Source: Nostoc sp. CHAB 5715 (lineage in GTDB: Bacteria > Cyanobacteriota > Cyanobacteriia > Cyanobacteriales > Nostocaceae). Taken from it: a stretch of 11,208 bases of DNA. Of the stretch, positions 6,094 through 11,208 are shown one piece after another. How positions within the stretch are numbered: the first letter of the stretch is position 1; every line of letters begins with the position of its first letter. The stretch is from the NCBI RefSeq assembly GCF_020829685.1, contig NZ_JAIVFR010000111.1, positions 1 to 11,208 of the forward strand, written 5' to 3'. The notes beneath the pieces were generated by a model. That model saw nothing but the letters and a program-made list of their open reading frames with translations. It was not told the DNA's origin and ran no database searches. A program made the translations under genes and the position numbers.

Positions 6094-6104
6094 GCGCACC
6101 GGAG

Positions 6105-6240
6105 ATTGGCGTTTACAAGTTTTCTTTCGTTTTACGGTGAAGACATGGAATTTATGCTCTTACTGAACATTGAAGAAACACGAATCTACCGAGACTTGGA
6201 ACGTCAAACCTTTCTTAAAAGCAGCAAACGGCGACAGTAG
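6105..6240 (+). pseudogene. Second Rpn-type nuclease tail, frameshifted
   Basis: This repeats the preceding remnant in more decayed form. GTTTACAAGTTTTCTT at 6111-6126 is identical to 5863-5878. Frame one gives IGVYKFSF and then a stop; after a shift near 6128-6133, another frame gives YGEDMEFMLLLNIEETRIY, aligning with SREEVEAMLGLNLEETRVY of the first copy. Similarity ends around 6205, and the frame stops at 6238. The two fragments start at the same position of the protein, 248 bp apart, and have diverged strongly at DNA level, so this is either an old duplication or two separate family members with the same breakpoint. Confidence 0.62.
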
Positions 6241-6352
6241 TACGTCATCAAATCCGGCTACTGAAAATCAGCAAGCAGTTAAAGCTAGCAGCGAAGCTGA
6301 AGAAACACCTGTAAAGAGTACGAGGGGTAAGAGCAAAAATCAAAGTTCGTAA
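6215..6352 (+). pseudogene. Ser/Thr/Glu-rich C-terminal tail of unknown gene
   Basis: In the frame ending at 6352, about 42 residues (ANGDSSTSSNPATENQQAVK, then EAEETPVKSTRGKSKNQSS) have the composition of a disordered, Lys-ended protein tail. Upstream the frame passes out of phase through the Rpn remnant, so the coding part probably begins near 6215. An ATG at 6170 in that frame is likely accidental. I do not recognise the parent protein; tails like this are common on DNA-binding and plasmid proteins. It could also be chance. Confidence 0.3.
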
Positions 6353-6394
6353 TTGGACTGAGGTGTTCAGAAAATACAAACTAGAGAAGAGAAA

Positions 6395-6511
6395 ATGATT
6401 AGTTATGTAGAGTTAAAAATCCTGGGATGGTTAAAATATCAAGCTCGTCAAAAAAGGTATCAAATGTCACTTGAAGCAGGGCATTTTGTTGATAGAGCCA
6501 AGCTACCTTGA
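6395..6511 (+). CDS. Possible 38-residue small ORF
   Basis: ATG at 6395 is preceded by a strong purine-rich ribosome-binding-like sequence (AGAGAAGAGAAA, 6383-6394) and encodes MISYVELKILGWLKYQARQK and a further 18 residues up to a TGA at 6509-6511. The start has alternating hydrophobic and basic residues but no recognisable family. It lies 42 nt after the preceding tail. It may be the beginning of a gene cut off by the repeat cluster that starts at 6526. Confidence 0.28.
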   Translation: MISYVELKILGWLKYQARQKRYQMSLEAGHFVDRAKLP

Positions 6512-6525
6512 GTGGTGTGATCGCG

Positions 6526-6590
6526 GCTGCTCTCAACTAACAATTTTTCTTAGAGGAAAAGGGCGATTGCGGATTGGGGGTGCGATCGCC
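6526..6590. repeat. Dispersed ~65-bp repeat, copy A
   Basis: The unit runs from GCTGCTCTCAACTAACAATT through TCTTAGAGGAAAAGGGCGAT to TTGGGGGTGCGATCGCC, ending in a HIP1 site. Copy B at 6770-6833 matches it over the full length with only a handful of differences and one missing T. No frame is conserved between the copies, so it is a DNA or RNA element rather than coding sequence. Confidence 0.75.
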
Positions 6591-6769
6591 AAATCGTTGG
6601 CATTGCCACTCCAAGAGTTGGCATTTACAAGCGAGGATAATCGGGATATTCAGTGAATTCAGCGTTGTTAACGCTACTGATGACATACTGTCCGGGAGCA
6701 ACTGGCGATCACTATCGCTCCTCATCAAAAGCTTGTATAGAAGCGATGCCTACGGCGGTAAACTACGCT

Positions 6770-6833
6770 GCTGCTCTCAACTGACAATTTTCTTAGAGGA
6801 AAAGGGCGATGGCTGTTTGGGGGTGCGATCGCC
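6770..6833. repeat. Dispersed ~65-bp repeat, copy B
   Basis: Same unit as 6526-6590 and same orientation, 244 bp further on: GCTGCTCTCAACTGACAATT, TTCTTAGAGGAAAAGGGCGA, and the HIP1-containing end GGGGGTGCGATCGCC. It lies inside the 26-bp inverted repeat pair at 6743-6970, immediately after the left arm. Confidence 0.75.
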
Positions 6834-6915
6834 TTTGCTTTTGAGTCTAGAAAAAGTGATTCTTCCAGAACAGAACCAGAACCACAGGCTCTCCTCAAAG
6901 AGTGAGGGAAGAGAT

Positions 6916-6938
6916 CAGTTTCTTAGAGGAAAAGGCGA
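6916..6938. repeat. Dispersed repeat, partial copy C
   Basis: TTTCTTAGAGGAAAAGG (6919-6935) followed by CGA matches the core of the longer copies; the left part and the HIP1 end are missing. The short relative at 4267-4280 (ATTTTCTTAGAGGA) is a fourth, more distant member. Confidence 0.6.
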
Positions 6939-6970
6939 CCCAGTGCGTAGTTTACCGCCGTAGGCATCGC

Positions 6971-7277
6971 CTTTTGATTTCTGACCTAAGTTGCCCATCT
7001 AAGTTGTTGTGGAGTTTTGACGAGTATCACCACCTCCTATAGAAACTTTGTCAACTTGGCTTAACTGTTATTCCCAGCAATAATGTTCCCGAAAAATTTT
7101 TTTTCAAACATCAAGTCCGCCAAAGGGTAAAACCCCATAATTTAAGGCGAAAAAGGTACGCAAAAAGGCGATCGCAGTCATTACAACCGGATCACCTCAT
7201 AAATCCTTATTTACTTAAATCCTGTATTGCTGTATCAATTACTGCATTACTCTTCTACGTTCTGAAGCGCTTCATTG
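6971..7277. other. Noncoding gap, nothing recognisable
   Basis: I see no gene, RNA or clear promoter. There is an A/T run near 7097-7106, one HIP1 site at about 7168, and a short open stretch near 7200-7310 (ITALLFYVLKRFIESGG) without a start that may be a fragment. Confidence 0.4.
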
Positions 7278-7336
7278 AAAGCGGCGGGAAACTCCATCCC
7301 CTCGTGGGTGGAGAGGGATAGCCGCCCCGCCGCTTT
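7278..7336. repeat. Strong palindrome resembling an IS200/IS605-type end
   Basis: AAAGCGGCGGG (7278-7288) pairs perfectly with CCCGCCGCTTT (7326-7336), and CTCCA/TGGAG pair inside. From memory, the layout and inner sequence resemble the right-end hairpins of TnpB-carrying elements in cyanobacteria. No tnpB gene is present next to it, so it may be a leftover end or a free palindromic repeat. Confidence 0.4.
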
Positions 7337-7382
7337 GGGCATTGGGCATTGGGCATTGGTAACTTCTTCCCCATGCCCCATG
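7337..7382. repeat. Heptamer tandem repeats (STRR-like)
   Basis: GGGCATT is repeated three times at 7337-7357, followed after 11 bp by two CCCCATG units at 7369-7382, which are close to its reverse complement. Such short tandemly repeated heptamers are typical of Nostoc-like cyanobacteria. The last unit contains the ATG (7380-7382) that can start the ATPase fragment. Confidence 0.8.
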
Positions 7383-7811
7383 CTGCTCTTGGCAACAGAC
7401 CCACCGCGCAGCGACATTTTTATAAACATCCCCCGAATTGAACTCAAACCCCTGCCAGAGTATGCAATTCGAGAAATCATGATCCAGTCCGCGGCCCAAA
7501 GAGCGATCGCACTTAAACCCTCAGAATTATCTAAAATCCAGGAAAGAGCCGGGGGTAATCCCATGCTGGCGGCGCGGGCTGTAGATGAGGAATATTTGGG
7601 GCTAGAGATGGAGGGAGCCGATCATAGGCGTTACTTCGACATCACACCCTTGATACTCTTGGCAGGAATTGCCTTTATAGTTATGCGCTTCATTGGCTTG
7701 GGAACAAATGACCAAGCACTTTATATATTTGGAGGTATCGCGGCTGCTGTCTTTCTGGGGATTTCTCGCCTACTGTACAACCTACCACCAGAAGACAGGA
7801 GGATACGGTAA
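7380..7811 (+). pseudogene. AAA-type ATPase C-terminal fragment with two membrane helices
   Basis: From ATG at 7380 the frame encodes 143 residues. DIFINIPRIELKPLPEYAIREIM and KIQERAGGNPMLAARAV look like the sensor-2/lid end of an AAA or NTPase domain (the GGNPML segment is typical of such lids). Then come an acidic linker and two membrane segments, around LILLAGIAFIVMRFIGLG and ALYIFGGIAAAVFLGISRLL. The Walker A and B motifs that should lie upstream are missing: the gene is cut at about 7390-7415 by heptamer and palindromic repeats, and the available start codon belongs to the repeat. Its TAA overlaps the ATG of the hydrolase (TAATG), so the two genes were one translationally coupled unit. 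The frame is also open further upstream to 7275, but that part is translated repeat. It cannot hydrolyse ATP as it stands. Confidence 0.6.
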
Positions 7812-8593
7812 TGCTGGGAATTTCGCACCTATTAATTAGCGGCACGGCTACCAGCCTACTGCTCGGAACTGCTAGCCCTACGATCATCGCGGTGGGTGCG
7901 ATCGCAGGTCTTCTCCCAGATATCGACATCAGCACCAGTCCCGCCGGACGTGTTCTACCGTGGATAAGTTCGTTTTTTGAGAGCAGGATGCCTCACCGCA
8001 GCTGCACTCATAGTTTGGTTGCCAGTGGTGCGATCGCAATTGCCGGTTACACCGCAGCGCTGTTTAATCCCAGTTTCCTCAATCTCGCTCATGCCCTAAG
8101 CGTGGGCTATTTCTTTGGTTGGTTTGCCGACATTTTCACCAGGGGCGGGGTGGAGATGTTCTGGCCTTCCCCGGTGCGGTGTGTCTGTCCTGGTAATCGT
8201 AATCTTCGGCTAAGAACTGGCAGCAATGCCGAGTACTTTATTTTGATATTGCTGATTGCGATCGCTCTATTGACCTTCAGCGTAAATAACTCAGGAGGAA
8301 TCCTAACCCAATTCAACAGGTTAATCGCTTCCCCTTCTGGCGTACAGCACATTTTTAATGAATCTGGCAGTACCCACCTAATCAAAGCCAACATCAAAGG
8401 GGTAAGGACGGGCGATCGCTCTAAGATAAACGGGCAATATCTAATTATCCAGGTGCAGGGAACAGGGTTTTTAGTCCAAAGTGACGACGAGCGGATATTC
8501 GAGCGTGTTGTCGATGACGTTTTCTACCGTGTAAACCCGGAAACGGGTGAACGGGAGGACGTACTTTATCCCACATTCCGCACTTCAAGTTGA
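7811..8593 (+). CDS. Membrane-bound metal-dependent hydrolase, YdjM/DUF457 family
   Basis: The 260-residue protein has the metal-binding pattern of the YdjM/DUF457 family: SHLL with H6 at the start, LPDID with D37/D39, HRSCTHS with H62, H67 after a helix, and D107 in FADIFTRGG. Hydrophobic helices lie at about 10-35, 70-85, 92-108 and 142-158, so it sits in the inner membrane. The last 80 residues (from about 178) form a soluble, beta-rich domain with KANIKGVRTGDRSKINGQYL that is not part of the minimal family. The substrate of these hydrolases is not known to me. It starts at ATG 7811, overlapping the ATPase stop by 1 nt, so its translation may depend on that upstream frame. HIP1 sites are frequent inside it. 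All key residues are present; it is the most complete enzyme in the right half of the window. Confidence 0.85.
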   Translation: MLGISHLLISGTATSLLLGTASPTIIAVGAIAGLLPDIDISTSPAGRVLPWISSFFESRMPHRSCTHSLVASGAIAIAGYTAALFNPSFLNLAHALSVGYFFGWFADIFTRGGVEMFWPSPVRCVCPGNRNLRLRTGSNAEYFILILLIAIALLTFSVNNSGGILTQFNRLIASPSGVQHIFNESGSTHLIKANIKGVRTGDRSKINGQYLIIQVQGTGFLVQSDDERIFERVVDDVFYRVNPETGEREDVLYPTFRTSS

Positions 8594-8717
8594 AGTATAA
8601 ATAGATTACAGTCAAGAAAAAAGCAAAAAATCAGGATAATTAAGAAAACAAAACTAAATTAATCTACGGCGTGAAGAGAAATAATCAAATATTTTATATT
8701 TGACTTATAAAATAGCA
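8594..8717. other. AT-rich gap beside transposase break
   Basis: No gene or terminator is visible after the hydrolase. On the reverse strand it should have continued the IS1634 transposase, but no similar reading frame is seen, so the 3' half of that element is deleted or replaced here. Confidence 0.4.
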
Positions 8718-9422
8718 CTAAAAATTGGAGTGACTATATAATGCGCTATCGCAGACCATAATACTATCAAAATTTATTTGTTTTTTAAACTCTACTAATA
8801 TTTGACCAAATACGGCTTTATCCGCCTCATTCCCATCTCCAGCTCTCATTAATAACGGTATGTCTCCATCACTACTTGTTATTAAATCTAATACACATTG
8901 TTTTAAGTCTGGTCTATGGTCACGAGAATATCCTTTTGTTATAATTATTGGTCTTTCTCTAATTTTTTCTTCTTCTTTATCTTTATTTTCATCACTTTTA
9001 TATTCTCCATGTAGATGAAATGATGTGGCATCCAAATGTGAATATTTTGTATCTATATTAAAATTTTTAATCACTGATAAGACAATTTATCTAAATAGGT
9101 TATTCAATCCATATTTATATAATTTATCCATGACTCTTCCAATTTTATCGTCATTTATATATTCACTTTTTACACCTTCTTCTAATAATATTTCGATTCC
9201 TTTATCTGGAAAAAACTGACTAAATAAATATAAAGGTCTTGATACAAATCCTAATCCATTAATTAAAATAGCTTTCACTAATATTCCCGCTGCAACCTTC
9301 TCACGAGGGTCTATCCCTAATTTAGAATTAATTATTTCAACTATTCCTATTTCATCAATTAGCCCAGCTACTATTCCTAGATGATCGATATTTTTAATTT
9401 CTGCAATTGAAGTTGGAGACAT
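8718..9422 (-). pseudogene. IS1634-family transposase, N-terminal half with in-frame stop
   Basis: On the reverse strand from ATG at 9420-9422 (AGAGAG ribosome-binding site upstream), residues 1-111 carry the DUF4277 part of IS1634 transposases: IDHLGIVAGLIDEIGIVEII, a KAILINGLGFVSRPLYLF segment and NDDKIGRVMDKLYKYGLN. An in-frame TAA at 9087-9089 follows LFR. Beyond it, in the same frame, the protein continues with IVLSVIKNFNIDTKYSHLDA, the catalytic-domain start with the first Asp, then HLHGEY, a charged insert, SRDHRPDLKQCVLDL and VCDSALYS with the second Asp. It ends at 8718, about 235 codons into a protein of roughly 550. So it has one nonsense codon and a lost 3' half, including the catalytic Glu region. 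The sequence is far more AT-rich than its neighbours and HIP1-free. Confidence 0.85.
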
Positions 9423-9621
9423 TTTTTCTCTCTAAAATATTTTTGAGTTTTTTTGATTGTCTCACGAGTGGTATCTAAGTAATTTGGCACGATAAACGAT
9501 AAAACAATGTATATTGAGTTTTCTAAAAAGCTTGAAACTAAGTATTCATAGTCTAGGCAATTCTCTGTATAGTTTGTAACTCTCAAATCCTGCACAATAC
9601 TGAGGAGCGGAAAGCTTATGA
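9423..9621. other. Upstream/end region of IS1634 remnant
   Basis: AT-rich noncoding sequence upstream of the transposase start on the reverse strand. It should contain the element's left end, but without the opposite end no terminal repeat can be defined. Reverse-strand reading frames here have no protein-like character. Confidence 0.4.
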
Positions 9622-9804
9622 GTATTTTTATTTACTCGCACCAGAGAGTTCTCGCGTAGCATTTTATGCTACATAGCGATCGCTCGTTTAGGGGGTTACT
9701 TGGAACATCGGCGTAATACACCTATTGGTATCCAGGTACTGTGGCGGGGCTGGTTAAAATTGCACGACCTGTGTGAGGGTTGGCAGCTTGCTAGAGAGAC
9801 TTAA
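9622..9804 (+). pseudogene. IS4-family (Tn5/IS50-type) transposase, C-terminal remnant
   Basis: From about 9673 the frame reads IAIARLGGYLEHRRNTPIGI, then QVLWRGWLKLHDLCEGWQLA, ending RET and TAA at 9802-9804. This is the characteristic end of IS4-group Tn5-like transposases: LGGYL-RR-D-P-G---LWRGW-RL-D---GW, the C-terminal dimerisation helix. Everything upstream (the DDE core) is missing. The part from 9622 to about 9670 is not family-like and contains a perfect 7-bp palindrome (GTAGCAT-TTT-ATGCTAC, 9656-9672) at the break. A HIP1 site at 9676 encodes the IAIA segment. It is a non-functional tail. Confidence 0.75.
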
Positions 9805-10522
9805 CGGGAAAAGTCAGAATGAAGAATCTATGGGACTATCCCCAGCGATCGCTTGCAAACTGCCATGTACTCTGCGATTTCTTGCGGGGATTGGGCTAAA
9901 GCAAACGACAGATGGGTTTGACTTCCTCGGCTGGAACTTCAAAGTTCAGAGCAACGGAAAGTTTAGAAGCACTCCATCAGTGGGTAATTTTAAAGCCTTC
10001 CGCAAGAAAGTAAAAACTATCGTCAACAACTTGAATTATGGTGCTAAGGTCAAAGCTGAAAAATTAGCCCCCTTAGTTAGAGGATGGCGGAACTACCACT
10101 GCTACTGCAAGATGAACGGGTCAAGGTTCTCACTTTGGTTCCTAAGTCACAGAGCATACACGGTATTCAACAAGGAAGCCAAGAATGACCGCTATTCAAG
10201 TAAAAAACTTGTAGATAAGGCATTCCCACCAGTTCCCTTCTCCGAAAACAGACACGTCATGGTAGCAGGTGAAAAATCGCCCTATGACGGAGATTTGACT
10301 TACTGGAGTGCGCGTAACAGCAAGCTCTACGACAGTCACACCTCTAAAGCCCTCAAAAAGCAAAGCCATAAATGTGCATCCTGCGGTATGAAGTTCACTG
10401 GTGACGAACGGGTTAACCTGCACCACATCGATGGAAATCATGCCAACTGGAAGACAAATAACCTCGAAGCATTACATGAGTCATGCCACGACTACAAGCA
10501 CATGAGCAAAAGCGCAAGCTAA
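9773..10522 (+). pseudogene. Group II intron maturase, C-terminal part (thumb/X + HNH)
   Basis: A 249-residue frame; family-like sequence begins at about residue 35-42 (near 9890). TTDGFDFLGWNFKVQSNGKF is the end of the reverse transcriptase palm. The thumb/maturase X domain follows with APLVRGWRNYHCYCKMNGSR. At the C-terminus is an HNH nuclease: C201/C204 (CASC), VNLHHIDGNHANWKTNNLEA with H217-H218, N230, and HESCHDYKH with C238/H239. This is the layout of an intron-encoded protein that helps splicing and cleaves the target strand during retrohoming. The first 250 or more residues, including the YADD active site, are missing; the frame's first 35 residues run out of phase over the IS4 remnant. 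FLAGIGLK next to TTDGFDFLG also lacks some 8-10 residues usual there, so the break or a small deletion is at about 9895. Intron domains V and VI follow immediately. Confidence 0.82.
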
Positions 10523-10600
10523 GAACATCGGGAGCCGTGTGCAGTGAAAGTTGCAAGCACGGTTCTAACAGAGAGGTGCGCGGGATAAGCGCGACCTGAA
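10523..10600 (+). ncRNA. Group II intron 3' end, domains V and VI
   Basis: Domain V is the 34-nt hairpin at 10532-10565: GAGCCGTGTGC pairs with GCAAGCACGGTTC around a GAAA loop region. Domain VI is at 10574-10597: AGG-T-GCGC pairs with GCGC-G-CCT, leaving A10594 as a single bulged nucleotide, the expected branch-point adenosine. The 3' boundary should be 7-8 nt after it, near 10600-10602, but the sequence there (CCTGAAA) lacks the usual terminal A-pyrimidine, so the splice site may be damaged. It belongs with the truncated maturase just upstream. Confidence 0.82.
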
Positions 10601-10606
10601 AGGTCG
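10592..10606. repeat. Perfect hairpin spanning intron-intron junction
   Basis: CGACCT (10592-10597), a GAA loop and AGGTCG (10601-10606) form a perfect hairpin followed by TTTA and then the GTGCG start of the next intron. The left arm is the end of domain VI of the first intron; the right arm belongs to the 5' flank of the second. Confidence 0.6.
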
Positions 10607-11208
10607 TTTAGTGCGGGAAGCCCACTTCCCTAGAGGATTCACACCCTCTACCCTTGTGTAAAAGGACTCTCATGAGTTCGGTCACGCCCAAGTAGGTAAC
10701 GAAAAAGGCGGAGTGCAGACCACAAACGTAGCCGAAACTGGTAGCCGAAACTGGTTTTGGAGCTAAAGGGAGTTCTCCCAAGATGAACGAACGTGAATTG
10801 ACGATTAAACTGCGTCATCGCACAAAGAGCCAAATAAGGCTGAAAGGCTCTAACCAAAAGGTAAGTGGGTAGATTTATAGCTTTATCTTCTATGAATCGT
10901 GTGAATAAAATCCCCACCGCAGAAAAGTCAACATCTAAAGGAGAACATACACTAAACGATATAACAGGGTAAGCCCTATAGAGTCTATAGGATGTCGATA
11001 CCAATAGTAAGCCAACCGCAAGGAAAGCATAATCCTCTGGAGGGTAAAGGATGGAGTAAAAAGCAAAAGCTCGTTTGTAATGAACGAGATAGGGGTTCAA
11101 ACTTTGCCCCTGACCGAAAGGAATAGCAGACTTACTCTGGGTCTTATGAGAAAGAGAAACTCACAAAGAAACTTAATTCAAGGACAAGTTAGATGTTGAC
11201 TTTTCTGC
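10603..11208 (+). ncRNA. Second group II intron, 5' part (domain I onward)
   Basis: GTGCG at 10611-10615 is the consensus 5' end of group II introns. The following 600 nt have no credible gene but are rich in RNA-like structure: CCGCAAGG and CCGAAAGG GNRA-type loops, GGGAGTTCTCCC, AGCCAAATAAGGCT, and CCTATAG-AGT-CTATAGG. Immediately upstream of GTGCG lies GTCGTTTA (10603-10610), and TAAACGAT at 10953-10960 can pair with it over 8 nt with one G-U, as expected for IBS1/EBS1 about 340 nt into the intron. The window ends before the maturase or the 3' end; an ATG near 11192 could be close to the start of the encoded protein. The orientation matches the first intron. Confidence 0.68.
10728..10753. 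repeat. 13-bp perfect tandem duplication inside intron domain I
   Basis: GTAGCCGAAACTG occurs twice in direct succession (10728-10740 and 10741-10753), followed by GTTTTGG. One copy is probably the normal intron segment and the other a slippage duplication, which may alter the fold of domain I. Confidence 0.8.

Larger units (their letters stand above)
6743..6970. repeat. 26-bp perfect inverted repeat flanking repeat copies
   Basis: The 26 bases at 6743-6768 (beginning GCGATGCCTACGGCGG) are exactly reverse-complemented at 6945-6970, with 176 bp between. The arms resemble, from memory, the GCGATGCCTACGGCGGGC palindromic repeat family widespread in filamentous cyanobacteria. The enclosed segment contains repeat copy B, partial copy C and no convincing gene. 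It could be a miniature mobile element with 26-bp ends or two independent copies of the palindromic repeat in opposite orientation. Confidence 0.7.

Noticed and set aside
6596..6625. GTTGGCATT direct repeat (6596-6604 and 6617-6625)
   Set aside because: A 9-bp repeat 21 bp apart in short, biased sequence is easily chance and has no context to support a function.
6574..6963. 129-residue forward frame across the repeat cluster
   Set aside because: The frame reads through repeat copies A to C, which are not conserved in frame, and contains no family-like segment.
7247..7564. 105-residue reverse-strand frame over the heptamer repeats
   Set aside because: It is antisense to the ATPase fragment and is mostly translated tandem repeat and palindrome.
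9377..9595. Reverse-strand frame upstream of the IS1634 start
   Set aside because: It overlaps the transposase start in another frame, with AT-rich low-complexity composition and no motif.
10648..11100. 150-residue reverse-strand open frame
   Set aside because: It lies antisense to the structured 5' region of a group II intron, has no recognisable domain or ribosome-binding site, and its length fits chance in stop-poor antisense RNA sequence.

Overview
The window looks like an accessory, heavily rearranged stretch of a filamentous cyanobacterial chromosome or large plasmid. The evidence is about 18 copies of the HIP1 octamer GCGATCGC, short heptamer tandem repeats of the GGGCATT/CCCCATG type, a PEP-CTERM surface protein, and insertion-sequence and group II intron families common in cyanobacteria. 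HIP1 is very uneven: I see none before about 3.4 kb, none between about 4.73 and 6.58 kb, and none in the AT-rich transposase at 8.7-9.4 kb.

Layout: (1) 1-540, the C-terminal remnant of an IS1-like transposase and an AT-rich leader. (2) 541-2634, two intact secreted-protein genes, a PEP-CTERM surface protein and a propeller-like protein, probably an operon; this is the best preserved module. (3) 2635-3050, a noncoding gap rich in inverted repeats with a likely reverse-strand group II intron 3' remnant. (4) 3051-4049, an integrase cut off after its N-terminal domain, then an intact small HNH nuclease gene and a 76-residue helical protein. (5) 4050-5426, a collapsed redox/stress locus: an HxlR regulator without its helix-turn-helix, an in-frame fusion of an NmrA-like dehydrogenase to an antibiotic-biosynthesis-monooxygenase (ABM) domain, and a short-chain dehydrogenase cut after about 45 residues. 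(6) 5427-7280, a graveyard: a frameshifted coiled-coil gene, two decayed tails of Rpn/PD-(D/E)XK-type transposase-like nucleases, and a dispersed repeat family of about 65 bp. (7) 7280-8593, an ATPase C-terminal fragment whose start codon lies in a heptamer repeat, translationally coupled to an intact membrane metal-dependent hydrolase (YdjM/DUF457). (8) 8718-9804, a broken IS1634 transposase and an IS4/Tn5-type transposase tail. (9) 9773-11208, the 3' half of a group II intron (maturase C-terminus with HNH, domains V and VI), followed within about 10 nt, head to tail, by what looks like the 5' half of a second group II intron running off the window.

Functionally, only the PEP-CTERM/propeller pair, the HNH gene with its small neighbour, and the hydrolase look complete. 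I did not find a clear new defence or biosynthetic system. The most notable observations are the head-to-tail introns with a candidate IBS1/EBS1 pairing, the conserved-looking surface-protein pair, the deletion fusion gene, and the repeat family around 6.5-6.97 kb. All family assignments are from recognition by eye, without database searches.
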